In this document: positions 44,534-53,935 of the stretch, in pieces
Layout: each line of letters begins with the position of its first letter
Position numbering within the stretch: the stretch's first letter is position 1
Source of the DNA: Pseudanabaena sp. FACHB-2040
GTDB lineage: Bacteria; Cyanobacteriota; Cyanobacteriia; Phormidesmidales; Phormidesmidaceae
Length of the DNA: 64,000 bases
Reading direction: 5' to 3'
Assembly (NCBI RefSeq): GCF_014696715.1
Contig: NZ_JACJQO010000002.1
Location: 1-64,000, forward strand
Translations under genes and position numbers: made by a program
Notes under the pieces: model-generated
Databases searched by the model: none
What the model saw: the letters and a program-made list of their open reading frames with translations, nothing else
What the model was told of the DNA's origin: nothing

Positions 44534-45514
44534 ATGGTCACAGAAGCGTCACCCTCTTCCTTTGAGCGGCAGTCTTTGGCAGCCGCGGTCGAGCCCGAAA
44601 TCGTGCTCGATGCCCGAAATCTGAGCAAGCGGTATCGCCAGAAAAAGTATGTCTTTGAGGCCGTCAGCGGGGTTTCTTTGGCCCTGCGAGCAGGCGAAAT
44701 TTTAGCGTTTTTAGGGCCTAATGGAGCCGGTAAAACGACCACGATTAAGATGATCGCGGGTTTAGTGCGGCCTGATGAAGGCCAGGTCAGAATTTTGGGA
44801 GAAGACCCCCATCGCACGCCAATGGCTCTGAAGCGGGTAGGCGCAGTGCTAGAGGGCAACCGCAACACCTACTGGCGCTTAACGGCCCAGGAAAACCTAG
44901 AATATTTTGGGGTACTCAAGGGCATGTCTGGGCGAGAGGCGCGGCGGCGGGGGCGAGAACTGCTAGCTCGGTTTGACTTAGGCGAAAAGCAGCATACCCC
45001 GGTGCAGCAGCTTTCTCGGGGGATGCAGCAAAAGCTTGCGATCGCAGTTGCCCTAATCCATCAGCCCCAGCTACTGCTGCTAGATGAACCCACCTTGGGC
45101 CTAGACGTAGAAGCAGGAGAAGCCGTAAAAGACTTGGTGCGCAGCATTGCCGCCGATGGCTGCGCTATCTTGCTAACCACCCACCAGCTCGATGTGGCCG
45201 AAGAGCTGTCAAACCGGGTTGCGATTATGCGGCAAGGCCGTTTGATTGCCGAAAAGCCCACTCAAGAACTCATCCGTGAGTTCTCTGGCTCGGCCTATCG
45301 GATTAAATTTGAGGGAGAACTAGACGAGCGGCAGAGAGTTGCGATCGCAGCGCTCAACGGCAGCCTCGAAGGCAGTCAAATTCACATCGCCTGCTCTGCT
45401 GACGACCTGTACCGCCTGTTCGATGCCCTGCGCCCCTGCCCCATTTTAGAAGTGCAGCGAGACCAGGCCGATTTGACCCAGGTGTTTTTGCGGCTGGTGC
45501 GGGGAGATGGGTAG
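44534..45514 (+). CDS. ABC transporter ATP-binding protein (ABC-2 type), orphan
   Basis: 326 residues. Walker A GPNGAGKTT, a Q-loop (VLEGNRNTYWRL), signature LSRGMQQKLAIA, Walker B LLLLDEPTLGLD and H-loop TTHQLDVAEEL. The C-terminal 90 residues match DrrA-like exporters that work with ABC-2 permeases. No permease gene follows: the next gene is murQ on the other strand. The partner is elsewhere or lost. The substrate could be a lipid, antibiotic or polysaccharide. Confidence 0.9.
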   Translation: MVTEASPSSFERQSLAAAVEPEIVLDARNLSKRYRQKKYVFEAVSGVSLALRAGEILAFLGPNGAGKTTTIKMIAGLVRPDEGQVRILGEDPHRTPMALKRVGAVLEGNRNTYWRLTAQENLEYFGVLKGMSGREARRRGRELLARFDLGEKQHTPVQQLSRGMQQKLAIAVALIHQPQLLLLDEPTLGLDVEAGEAVKDLVRSIAADGCAILLTTHQLDVAEELSNRVAIMRQGRLIAEKPTQELIREFSGSAYRIKFEGELDERQRVAIAALNGSLEGSQIHIACSADDLYRLFDALRPCPILEVQRDQADLTQVFLRLVRGDG

Positions 45515-45519
45515 GGAAA

Positions 45520-45575
45520 GAGGATAGGGGAGGTCTTCCTTCTCCATGTCTCCCACTCCCACATCTCCTATCCTC
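45520..45575. terminator. Inverted repeat between convergent genes
   Basis: GAGGATAGGGGA (45520-45531) pairs with TCTCCTATCCTC (45564-45575) with one G-T-type mismatch, between the ABC gene and murQ. No T-run, but placed where a terminator is expected. Confidence 0.5.
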
Positions 45576-45590
45576 CTCGCCCATGTCTTC

Positions 45591-46511
45591 CTACCCCTTC
45601 AAAGCCTCCCGCAGCTGCCCATTACTAGCAGCCAGCTTAGCCTCAGCGGCCTCGGCCTCCAACCCACTCCAGTGCATCATGAGGGCCAGCTTGACTCGCT
45701 GACCGCTGCGCTGGAGCAGGTCAGCAGCTTCAGCCCGGTCTAGCTCAGTCAGGTCGCAAAGAATTCGCAGAGCGCGATCGCGCAGTTTAACGTTGGTCAC
45801 CGAAACATCCACCATGCGGTTGCCATAGACCTTGCCAAGCTGGATCATGGCTCCGGTGGAGAGAATGTTGAGAGCCATCTTAGTGACAGTGCCCGCCTTG
45901 AGACGAGTCGATCCGGCAACGATTTCCGGGCCAACCAGCAGCCGGATATCGACATCAACCGCTATGGGCACCTGCTCAGCCGGAACGCAGGCGATAAAAA
46001 TGGTGGTAGCTCCGCGCTGGCGAGCAGCAGCCAAAGCGCCTTGCACATAGGGGGTAGTGCCGCCAGCGGTAATGCCAACGACGACATCTAGCTCATTCAC
46101 CTGACGTTCGGCCAGAGCAGCGGCTCCATCTTCAGCGATGTCTTCTAAGCCTTCGGAGCTGCGAACCAGGGCCCCGGCTCCACCGGCAATAATGCCCTGC
46201 ACTAGCTCCGGCGGGGTGCAGAAAGTGGGAGGGCATTCCGAGGCATCTAAAACGCCTAGGCGACCGCTAGTGCCTGCCCCAATGTAGAAAAGTCGCCCTC
46301 CTTGGCGCAGGGCTGCGGCAGTGCGTTCAATGGCGGCGGCTAGGGGAGCGCGAGCAGTTGCGATCGCATCCAGCGTGCGCTGATCCTCCCGATTGAACAA
46401 ATCCACCAGTTCCAAGGCGCTCATTTGGTCAAGCCCTTGACTGTGGGGATTAGCCTGTTCCGTCAAAAGATGGCCCCGGTCAGTCGGATCGGCAGAGGAG
46501 GAAGGGTTCAC
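45591..46511 (-). CDS. murQ: N-acetylmuramic acid 6-phosphate etherase
   Basis: 306 residues, SIS family. FYIGAGTSGRLGVLDASECP and the GITAGGTTPYVQGAL sugar-phosphate loops, followed by STGAMIQLGKVYGNRMVDV. It splits the lactyl ether of MurNAc-6-phosphate to give GlcNAc-6-phosphate during peptidoglycan recycling in the cytoplasm. No MurP or AnmK gene nearby, so the source of MurNAc-6-phosphate is not shown here. Confidence 0.95.
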   Translation of the reverse strand: MNPSSSADPTDRGHLLTEQANPHSQGLDQMSALELVDLFNREDQRTLDAIATARAPLAAAIERTAAALRQGGRLFYIGAGTSGRLGVLDASECPPTFCTPPELVQGIIAGGAGALVRSSEGLEDIAEDGAAALAERQVNELDVVVGITAGGTTPYVQGALAAARQRGATTIFIACVPAEQVPIAVDVDIRLLVGPEIVAGSTRLKAGTVTKMALNILSTGAMIQLGKVYGNRMVDVSVTNVKLRDRALRILCDLTELDRAEAADLLQRSGQRVKLALMMHWSGLEAEAAEAKLAASNGQLREALKG

Positions 46512-46552
46512 AGCACGGCTCCCGTGTATTTTCCGTTCCCAATCATAGGGGA

Positions 46553-47605
46553 TTAGCGGACAAATCGAATGCTGAGAGGATAGCGGAAACGTTTGCCGTC
46601 AGAAGCTTTGACAGCAGCAACAATAATGCAAACCGCTTCAAAAAAGGCCAGCGGCACCACCAGCAAAAAGCCCACCAGCAGAAACATCAAAGCAAAGGTG
46701 GCCAGCCAATAGAGCGTGCAGGAGATCTGGAAGTTAAGGGCTTCCTGAGCGTTGTGACGGAGGTAGCGGGAAGTTTTGCCCTTAACCAGCAACAGGGCCA
46801 GGGGGGCCACAATTCGCCAGGGCAGCAAAAAACTGCTGGTCCAAAGAAAGGGCAGGCCAATCCAGGTGATGCCTAGCCAGCTTAAGTAGCTTAACAGAGG
46901 CGCTAGGTGGGCCAGGATGACTAGGGCGGTGTCGGAGAGGTAGGAGGGCTCTGGGGGAGGGGGAGCAGGGGAGAGGGGTGGAGGGGTGGAGGGGTGGAGG
47001 GAGGGGCGTGGAGAGGGGGGGTTAGTCGGAGGGGGGGTGGGTTCTGGGGAGGGGGTAGTTACGAGTTCGGAGAGAGGTTCGGAGAGAGGTTTTGGCGGGA
47101 GTTCAGTTATAGAGTCTGAAGGAGACTCGATTAAGAGGGCTGAGGGGGGAAGTGTTGTGAGTTCGGAAGCGGGTTCGGGAAGAGGTTCAGGGAGAGGTTT
47201 TGGCGGGAGTTCTGGAGGAAGTTCGGTTATAGATTCTGGGAGAGGTTCGGAGGGAGGATCGATTAAGGGTTCTGAGCGGGGCTCGCTCGGGGAGAGGGGG
47301 TCGAGGATGGGATTAAGGCTGAAGATTTCGACCCAGTCTGGCTGGTTTTGGTGGGGGCGGCAGGCGTAGAGGCGAATCGCTGCAATATTGCGGTTTACTA
47401 TCAGCCGCTCGAAACCCTGGCGCAGGTTGGGCACCAAAACACTAGCTGGGGGTAGGTTCTCGCCCTGCAACCAAATTTCTAGGTAATCGCCCTGCCATGC
47501 GGCCTGGGCAGTGATACCCCGCGCAGCTAGGGAGTTGCTGATCAGCTGGGCAATGGCGTCGGCGTTGCCCCGGCGAGCCAGAACAATCAGGTCAGACTGG
47601 GTCAT
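46553..47605 (-). CDS. DUF4870-type membrane protein with long Pro/Glu-rich linker
   Basis: 350 residues. Residues 1-95 are a small alpha/beta domain (LIVLARRGNADAIAQLI, ITAQAAWQGDYLEIWLQG) repeated in some cyanobacterial proteins. Residues about 110-235 are low-complexity Pro/Glu/Ser/Leu repeats (PPELPPKPLPEPLPEP). The C-terminal 115 residues hold three TM helices with the DUF4870 pattern (YLRHNAQEALNFQISCTLYW). The domain function is unknown. The DUF3110 gene is 5 bases upstream, so the two are co-transcribed. Confidence 0.75.
   Translation of the reverse strand: MTQSDLIVLARRGNADAIAQLISNSLAARGITAQAAWQGDYLEIWLQGENLPPASVLVPNLRQGFERLIVNRNIAAIRLYACRPHQNQPDWVEIFSLNPILDPLSPSEPRSEPLIDPPSEPLPESITELPPELPPKPLPEPLPEPASELTTLPPSALLIESPSDSITELPPKPLSEPLSELVTTPSPEPTPPPTNPPSPRPSLHPSTPPPLSPAPPPPEPSYLSDTALVILAHLAPLLSYLSWLGITWIGLPFLWTSSFLLPWRIVAPLALLLVKGKTSRYLRHNAQEALNFQISCTLYWLATFALMFLLVGFLLVVPLAFFEAVCIIVAAVKASDGKRFRYPLSIRFVR
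46930..47040. other. G-run-rich segment, quadruplex-prone
   Basis: The plus strand carries many runs of three to seven G separated by one to seven bases (for example GGAGGGGTGGAGGG). It is the complement of the Pro-rich linker codons of the DUF4870 gene. G-quadruplex formation on the non-template side is plausible by sequence only. Confidence 0.5.
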
Positions 47606-47610
47606 AACGG

Positions 47611-48021
47611 CTAGAGCAGCTTTTCTAGCTGCTGGCGGATCCGGTCGAGTTCGCTTTGGGGTAAGTTGGCTTCGTCGTCGCTAGGGGAGGCGGAACCAGA
47701 GGGGAGATTGGGTGCATCGTCAGGCGGATTGTCAGGATCCCAGTCGGTCTGATCTACATTACTTTCTGGTGGCGTGGCCAGAGCCCCTTGAGGCACCTGC
47801 TTGCATTCGTATCCTGCCTCTTGGCAAAACTCCTGAATTTCGTCAAATTCAAAGCTTTCCACGGTTGCGGGCGGAAAATCTTGGGCCTCTAACATCAGGC
47901 CAAAGCGGGTAGCGTCATCCTCATCCTCAAACATGAGGACAATGTTGCGATCTTCGACCTTGAGGGTGTGAATGCCCTCGTTTTCAGTGCGGGCATTGAA
48001 CAACAGCACGTACACAAGCAT
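47611..48021 (-). CDS. DUF3110 family protein
   Basis: 136 residues from ATG 48021, preceded by GGAGAG; upstream in-frame codons do not fit the family. LVYVLLFNARTENEGIHTLK, NIVLMFEDEDDATRFGLMLE and FPPATVESFEFDEIQEFCQ match DUF3110, a cyanobacterial and plastid family. The C-terminal half is a Pro/Asp/Ser-rich tail ending in a short helix (LDRIRQQLEKLL). Function unknown. Followed 5 bases later by the DUF4870 gene. Confidence 0.85.
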   Translation of the reverse strand: MLVYVLLFNARTENEGIHTLKVEDRNIVLMFEDEDDATRFGLMLEAQDFPPATVESFEFDEIQEFCQEAGYECKQVPQGALATPPESNVDQTDWDPDNPPDDAPNLPSGSASPSDDEANLPQSELDRIRQQLEKLL

Positions 48022-48242
48022 TCGTTTAGGCTCTCTCCGGGGGCGCAGCGATGAAGGTGTCTCTTTGTCGTCAAGGCTACACCAAAACTCAAGCACCTCG
48101 GTGAGGTCAACAGCGAACCTTTCACTAACCCGCTCGTCTGTTTTTTATTAGAGGTAACAAATTACAGTTGAGAAATGAATTGTTATCCACCACTCGGCAG
48201 AAATTTCACTACCATTGATCTGGTCTGTGGTTTGAGCTTCTC

Positions 48243-51200
48243 ATGACGAACCCCCAACAGTCTGAGCCAGAGCGCCCTACTAGGCGGAGACGGCGGCGCT
48301 TGATTAAAGTTGGCCTTACCCTTGGCTCAGTGCTGGTCTTGACTGGTGCGGGAGCCGTCTGGTGGGGCTGGATATTTTTGAATGAGCGGTTTTCTCCTTG
48401 GGCCTCGGCTGAGCTGTCTAAGGCGTTAAAGCGCCCGGTCAATGTTGGCGAGATCGAAGGGCTGACCTTTTCGGGAATTCGCATTGGCCCTTCTAGCATT
48501 CCCCCGATTCCTACTGAGACAGATTCGCTGGCCCTGGAATCGGTTGAGGTGCGCTTTAACCTGCTGGATTTACTGCGGCGAGAGCTTAATCTGGACGTGG
48601 TGCTGGAGAACGCTGAGGGCTACTTTGAGCAGAATGCTGAGCTGGAGTGGATTGACGTTGACTTTGAGACGCTGCAGCCAGAGCGGGACCGAGAGCCTAT
48701 CATTGAAGTCAAACCGGGAACCATTGGGCTACGAGACAGTAGGCTTACCCTGACACCTTACAGCGAACCGGATCTGCCGAGGGTCACGGTGAGGCTGCAG
48801 AACGTTCAGGCCGACGTTGACTTTATTGCACCTGAGGTAGAGGTTCGGGCGGGGGGAGGCGCACCTGAGGTGCAGGCTCAGCAGATTGATTTTGATGCTA
48901 CTGCCGATTCAGCAGTGCGGGGCAGCCTTGCGATCGCAGGCTCCATACTGCTGCCCCCGGCCCCTGAGGATGGGGAGACTAGCCTGTTGCCGCCCGATCT
49001 ACCCCGCCCGCTGGTTCAGATCTCTTCATGGATTGAGCGCTTTGATCAGGTGGGGCGTGCCTGGGCGCTACCCTCAGCCCTAGCCCAGACGCAGAATACT
49101 GATGAAGAGCAGAATACTGATGAAGAGCAGAATGATGCTGAAGATGAGTACGATCCAACCGTTGATCGGCGGGTGCGGCTCAATATTCGGGCACAGGATG
49201 CCCAAGCGCCTGAAATTGCCGCCATTGTCTTTTCTCTGTTTGAAGACAAGCCCCCTATCACCATTACCAAGGGCGACGTCAGCGGTAATGTAGTGATCGA
49301 TGTGCTGCCCAACGAGCGGCCCTTAGTGACTGGGACGGGTCGTGTGGCTGATGGGGCGGTCGTCGTCAAGGGACTACCGTTACCGATCGAAAGTATTACT
49401 GGACTGGGTCGCTTTCAGGGTCGTTCCCTAGCGCTCGATCCCACCAGTTTTAGCTTCGGTGAGGTGACGGCAACGGCCCAGGGTCTTGTTGACTTTATCG
49501 ATGGCTATGCGCTGACAGGCCGGGTCAACCCCTTCACAGTGGCCCAGATTAGCGAGCTGTTTGAGTTCACAACGCCGGTGCCGGTTGAAGGGGCTTTTGC
49601 CGCTACCTTTAACCTGACTGGCCCCTTGGGCAACCCAAACGTGTCTGCCAACCTGGCTTCCCAAGGGGTGACTACCCTTGACCGGGTGCAGCTGGCGGCG
49701 CTAGGAGCAGATATTTCCTTTAGCCCTGAGGCCCTGGTGATCGACAGCTTCCGGGCCGTTCCGCTAGAGGGCGGCGAGCTGGTGGGCAGCGGTCGCTATA
49801 CCCGTGGCGAAACCGGCATTTTGACCCTAACAGCCCAGGGGCGCGATCTGCCAGGAGATGCCCTGGGTCGGCCCTATGGTTTGCCCGAGGCGATTACCCT
49901 AGGGCCAGTCTTTTTAGAGGCTGGTATTTCTGGCCCCATTGATCGCCTGCAGGGGGCAGCCAGCTGGCGCGCTCCGGCAGGTGACTATCCAGCTCGGGGC
50001 GATATTGCGATCGCAGGCAACACCCTACGCTTCACAGATACCTTTGTCCAGGTAGGCGGCGGCACCATCAGCGGCGACGGCGTCTTGGCCAACAGAGTTT
50101 GGAACGCTTCACTTCAGGCTAGGGGCATTCAGGTAGGTCGCTTCACCCCCCGGCTAGATGGGGTTGTCTCTGGCAGCTTTGATCTGGCTGGCGACCTGCG
50201 TACCCCCGGCTTAGAGAATATCCAGGGGCAAGGTGATGCAGTGGTCGCCCTGACAGGTGGCACTCTGATCGGCACCGCAGCGCTGAGCGGCGGCAACTGG
50301 AATACGGCTTTCCAGGCTAGAGACGTGCAGCTCAACCAGTTTCTGCCAGAGGCCACCGGCACCGCCAGCGGTGACTTCCAGCTGGCGGGCAGCTTAGCCG
50401 ATCTCAGCCCCGAAGGCATTCGCGGCGAGGGCGATGCAGTCTTTGCTCTAGCAGGCGGCAGCGTCACCGGTCAAGGCCAGCTCAGCAACGGTGCCTGGAA
50501 CGCCACAGTCCAGGGAAGCAACGTGCAGCTCGGTCAGTTCTCCCCAACGCTCCAGGGAACAGCTGGCGGGCAGTTTGCCCTCTCTGGCGACCTCAATAAC
50601 CTCACGCTAGCAGGCATTCGCGGTCAGGGCGACCTGCAGCTATCCGACGGTTTAGCTACCGTAGCACCCCGATTTCCCCAGCTCGCTGCAGTGCAAGAAC
50701 CTCTCATCGGCACAGTCGCCTGGAGCGGCAGCCAGCTGCAGATTCAGGAAGCTCGCAGCGCTGGTCTGCTGATTAGCGGGACAGTTACACCACAGCTTAC
50801 GGGTCCCGGCACCCCCACCCTCGGCAGCATAGACCTAGCTCTACAGGCGCGCGAGTTTAACCTAGCGGCTCTACCTGTGCCCAATCAGGTGCCAGTTAGC
50901 GGGCTAGCCAGCTTTGACGGACGCTTGAGCGGCAGCTTAGCTAACTTAAACCTGGTAGGCGATGCCCGTCTGGCAGATCTGGCGGTTAGCAACCTAAGAT
51001 TTGAGCCGCTGCTGGCGGGCCCAGTAGCCTGGTCAACAGCCCAGGGAGGCGACATTAACCTACAGGGCACACAAGATACCCTGCAGGTGACCTACGCAGA
51101 CAACCGCAATCTGTCCTTTAACATTCGAGCCGGAGAATCAGTAGCCTTTGGCGGCGTCGAAAACAGCATCTTGCGGGCTGACGTACAGCAGTTTCCCTTG

Positions 51201-53885
51201 GATATTCTCAACCTGCCGCCAGGCGGTATAGCTGGGCTCGGTACCGTGCGGGGCACCGTTCAAACCGCCACCGTTACAGGTAATCTCGATCAAGCTAGCC
51301 TGTCTGGCAACGTTGACATCAGCAATCTGAGCCTGGGCTACATCAGCCTGGATCGTTTCCGAGGTCAGTTGGCCTATGCCGACGAAACTCTGGCGCTAAC
51401 TGGCGGCAGATTCCAAGTTGAAGAGGGCGAGTATCTAGTAACGGGTCGCTTTAGCCAGAGAGGCGAACCTCAGCTGGTGGCCGAGGTAACGGCTCAAAAT
51501 GCTGAAATTCAGGACATCCTGACAACCCTGCAGTTCTTCGAGCTAGCAGACTTTGAGCGCGGCTTGCGATCGCCCGACTGGTTCCGTGCCTATACCCCTG
51601 AAGAAATTGCCACCGCTCTGCCCACCAGCCCCACCGGCGATACCACCGCCCCTCTGTGGGAGCAGCTGCGGCGCTTGTCTGAGCTGCTGGAATTAGAGGA
51701 CATCATTGCCACACAAGAAGAAGCGTCTCCCCTGCCGCCTCTGGAAGAACTGGCGGGTAAGTTCTCAGGCAACCTGTCAATCTCAGGCTCTCTACCTGCA
51801 GACTTTACGGTTGGATTTGATCTAGCCGGACAAAACTGGACTTGGGGAAACACCTACCAAGTAGATCAGATACTCGCTACAGGGCGCTATGCCGATGGCG
51901 TTTTGAGACTCGACCCGGCACGGTTTGCGTCTAACGTGGCTACTAACGAAGGGGAACTCACACCAGCATCCCTCACCCTAAGCGGCGAGATTGGCCTCAA
52001 CGCCCAAGACCAAACCCCTCGCACTCTCAGCGCCATTGCTCAAAATGTACCCTTGAGCAGCCTTCGCCAGCCCTTACGCCTACCCCCCAGCATCGAAGGG
52101 CGGCTGAATGCAGATACTGCCCTCACCGGTTCGCTGGCCAATCCTCAGCTGCGGGGTGTTCTTTCCCTCGCCGATGCCACGATTAACAACAACCCGGTTC
52201 AGTCTGCCCAGGCCCGGTTTATCTACCAAGATGCCCGCCTCAACTTAGAGAGCGCCTTGGTGGTAGACAACCCCGAAGATCCCCTCACTCTGGTCGCCAG
52301 TGTGCCCTACCGTCTGCCCTTTGCCCAGCAGCAGGCGCTTTCTCCCGACCTAGCCATCGACATCAATGTGCGGGACGAGGGCATTGGGCTGCTGAACTTG
52401 TTTAATCGAGAGGTCGCCTGGGAATCAGGTCAAGGCACCGTCAACCTAACCGTACGGGGCAGATGGGGAGACGGCCAAGCCGTCCCCGAGATCCAGACGT
52501 TGGCTGGATTTGCCACCTTTGAGGAGGCTACAGTACGCGCTCAAATCTTGCCCGAACCCCTGACCAACCTCAACGGACAAGTGCGCTTCGAGGGGGACCG
52601 AATCATTGTTGACCAGCTCGCCGGACAGTTTAGCCAGGGTGAAGTTATAGCCCGAGGAGCACTCCCTCTACTCAATCCAATCGTCAGCAATTTCCCTGCC
52701 CCAATCGAGGGAGCCGAGTTAACGCCTGTAGAGTTTCCGACGGCTGTCGACGTTTCTGATGTCCCTTTGACCGTAGATGCTCAAAATGTTCGGCTGAACT
52801 TCAAGGGTATTTACGATGGGCGGGTAGATGGCCGCATTCAGGTAGGCGGCAGCGTCTTCCTATTTGGCACACTGATCAATGGTCCTGTAGTGCTGTCTGA
52901 GGGCCAGCTATCGCTGCCTGACCCAACTGTGGCCGATGCAACGACGATAGCTCAAACAACAGCCACCCGAACGACCCAGGGAAATTTCCAGCTGCCGCCA
53001 CCAGCCTTTGACGACCTAGAACTGCTGTTGGCTGAGAACGTTCGGATTGCAGTTGGCGGTGTGGTTGACGTGGCCGCTGAGGGTGGAGTGACCATTAATG
53101 GTATTTTCCCAGCCGTTCGGCCTGAAGGTCGAATTCGTCTACCCTCAGGCCGAATCAGCCTGGTTACCACTAGTTTTCGGCTGACAGGTGACGACAACTA
53201 CGCCGAGTTCCGGCCAAATCTAGGGCTAGACCCCTACCTACGAGCGACGCTACAAACAGCAGTGCCTGCGAGTTCGGGTAGCACTACTTTGGTGCAGTCA
53301 TCTCCCTTCCCTCGCAACGAAGTCCCAGACTTTCAGGGCAACCGCTTGGGGTTGAACCAGGGTGGCATTGAAACCGTGCGGATTCGGGCCCAGGTAGACG
53401 GTCCAGCCAGTCAGGTAGCCCAGCTCCGGGGTGTGACGCTGACCAGCACACCGACCCGTTCCGAGGGAGAGATCGTCACTCTCATCAGTGGCGGTTTCTT
53501 GACCGCACTGGAATCGACTTTAGGCAGTGTGGGCGGCACCGGAGACGGCTTCCAGGGCCTTATCGCACTGGCTGGAACGGCGCTGCTCAACAACGTTCAG
53601 GACCTCTTGGGTACAGCTCTGAACCTGACAGAGCTACGGCTATTTTCAACCACACCGCCTGGGGGACAAGGCACCGGCACGGCGCTGGACTTTGGGGGAG
53701 AAGTTGGCTTTGCTCTTTCTCCCACCATTTCACTCTCGGTTCAGAAGGTTTTTACCAACGTTACCCCGGCTCAGTTTAATGTGCGCTACCGCATCAACGA
53801 CCAGTTCCTATTGCGGGGAACCACCAGCTACGAAAACTTCCGGGAAAACTCTGGGTTACTGTTAGAGTATGAATCGCGCTTTTAG
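48243..53885 (+). CDS. tamB: TamB/TIC236-family translocation protein
   Basis: 1880 residues. A basic N-terminus and signal-anchor TM (about residues 22-43: VGLTLGSVLVLTGAGAVWWG) are followed by a very long beta-taco of repeated strands (GEGDAVFALAGGSVTGQGQL and look-alikes) and the C-terminal TamB (DUF490) domain ending FNVRYRINDQFLLRGTTSYE. It spans the periplasm and helps lipid transport or outer-membrane protein assembly with an Omp85 partner; plastid TIC236 is the homologue. A duplicated 18-bp unit codes QNTDEEQNTDEE (about residue 285). Precedes lepB by about 50 bases. Confidence 0.93.
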   Translation: MTNPQQSEPERPTRRRRRRLIKVGLTLGSVLVLTGAGAVWWGWIFLNERFSPWASAELSKALKRPVNVGEIEGLTFSGIRIGPSSIPPIPTETDSLALESVEVRFNLLDLLRRELNLDVVLENAEGYFEQNAELEWIDVDFETLQPERDREPIIEVKPGTIGLRDSRLTLTPYSEPDLPRVTVRLQNVQADVDFIAPEVEVRAGGGAPEVQAQQIDFDATADSAVRGSLAIAGSILLPPAPEDGETSLLPPDLPRPLVQISSWIERFDQVGRAWALPSALAQTQNTDEEQNTDEEQNDAEDEYDPTVDRRVRLNIRAQDAQAPEIAAIVFSLFEDKPPITITKGDVSGNVVIDVLPNERPLVTGTGRVADGAVVVKGLPLPIESITGLGRFQGRSLALDPTSFSFGEVTATAQGLVDFIDGYALTGRVNPFTVAQISELFEFTTPVPVEGAFAATFNLTGPLGNPNVSANLASQGVTTLDRVQLAALGADISFSPEALVIDSFRAVPLEGGELVGSGRYTRGETGILTLTAQGRDLPGDALGRPYGLPEAITLGPVFLEAGISGPIDRLQGAASWRAPAGDYPARGDIAIAGNTLRFTDTFVQVGGGTISGDGVLANRVWNASLQARGIQVGRFTPRLDGVVSGSFDLAGDLRTPGLENIQGQGDAVVALTGGTLIGTAALSGGNWNTAFQARDVQLNQFLPEATGTASGDFQLAGSLADLSPEGIRGEGDAVFALAGGSVTGQGQLSNGAWNATVQGSNVQLGQFSPTLQGTAGGQFALSGDLNNLTLAGIRGQGDLQLSDGLATVAPRFPQLAAVQEPLIGTVAWSGSQLQIQEARSAGLLISGTVTPQLTGPGTPTLGSIDLALQAREFNLAALPVPNQVPVSGLASFDGRLSGSLANLNLVGDARLADLAVSNLRFEPLLAGPVAWSTAQGGDINLQGTQDTLQVTYADNRNLSFNIRAGESVAFGGVENSILRADVQQFPLDILNLPPGGIAGLGTVRGTVQTATVTGNLDQASLSGNVDISNLSLGYISLDRFRGQLAYADETLALTGGRFQVEEGEYLVTGRFSQRGEPQLVAEVTAQNAEIQDILTTLQFFELADFERGLRSPDWFRAYTPEEIATALPTSPTGDTTAPLWEQLRRLSELLELEDIIATQEEASPLPPLEELAGKFSGNLSISGSLPADFTVGFDLAGQNWTWGNTYQVDQILATGRYADGVLRLDPARFASNVATNEGELTPASLTLSGEIGLNAQDQTPRTLSAIAQNVPLSSLRQPLRLPPSIEGRLNADTALTGSLANPQLRGVLSLADATINNNPVQSAQARFIYQDARLNLESALVVDNPEDPLTLVASVPYRLPFAQQQALSPDLAIDINVRDEGIGLLNLFNREVAWESGQGTVNLTVRGRWGDGQAVPEIQTLAGFATFEEATVRAQILPEPLTNLNGQVRFEGDRIIVDQLAGQFSQGEVIARGALPLLNPIVSNFPAPIEGAELTPVEFPTAVDVSDVPLTVDAQNVRLNFKGIYDGRVDGRIQVGGSVFLFGTLINGPVVLSEGQLSLPDPTVADATTIAQTTATRTTQGNFQLPPPAFDDLELLLAENVRIAVGGVVDVAAEGGVTINGIFPAVRPEGRIRLPSGRISLVTTSFRLTGDDNYAEFRPNLGLDPYLRATLQTAVPASSGSTTLVQSSPFPRNEVPDFQGNRLGLNQGGIETVRIRAQVDGPASQVAQLRGVTLTSTPTRSEGEIVTLISGGFLTALESTLGSVGGTGDGFQGLIALAGTALLNNVQDLLGTALNLTELRLFSTTPPGGQGTGTALDFGGEVGFALSPTISLSVQKVFTNVTPAQFNVRYRINDQFLLRGTTSYENFRENSGLLLEYESRF

Positions 53886-53935
53886 ATGACCTCAAAGGCT
53901 GGCTTAAAAGCGATACGGCAGATTTTCAGGTGGTT

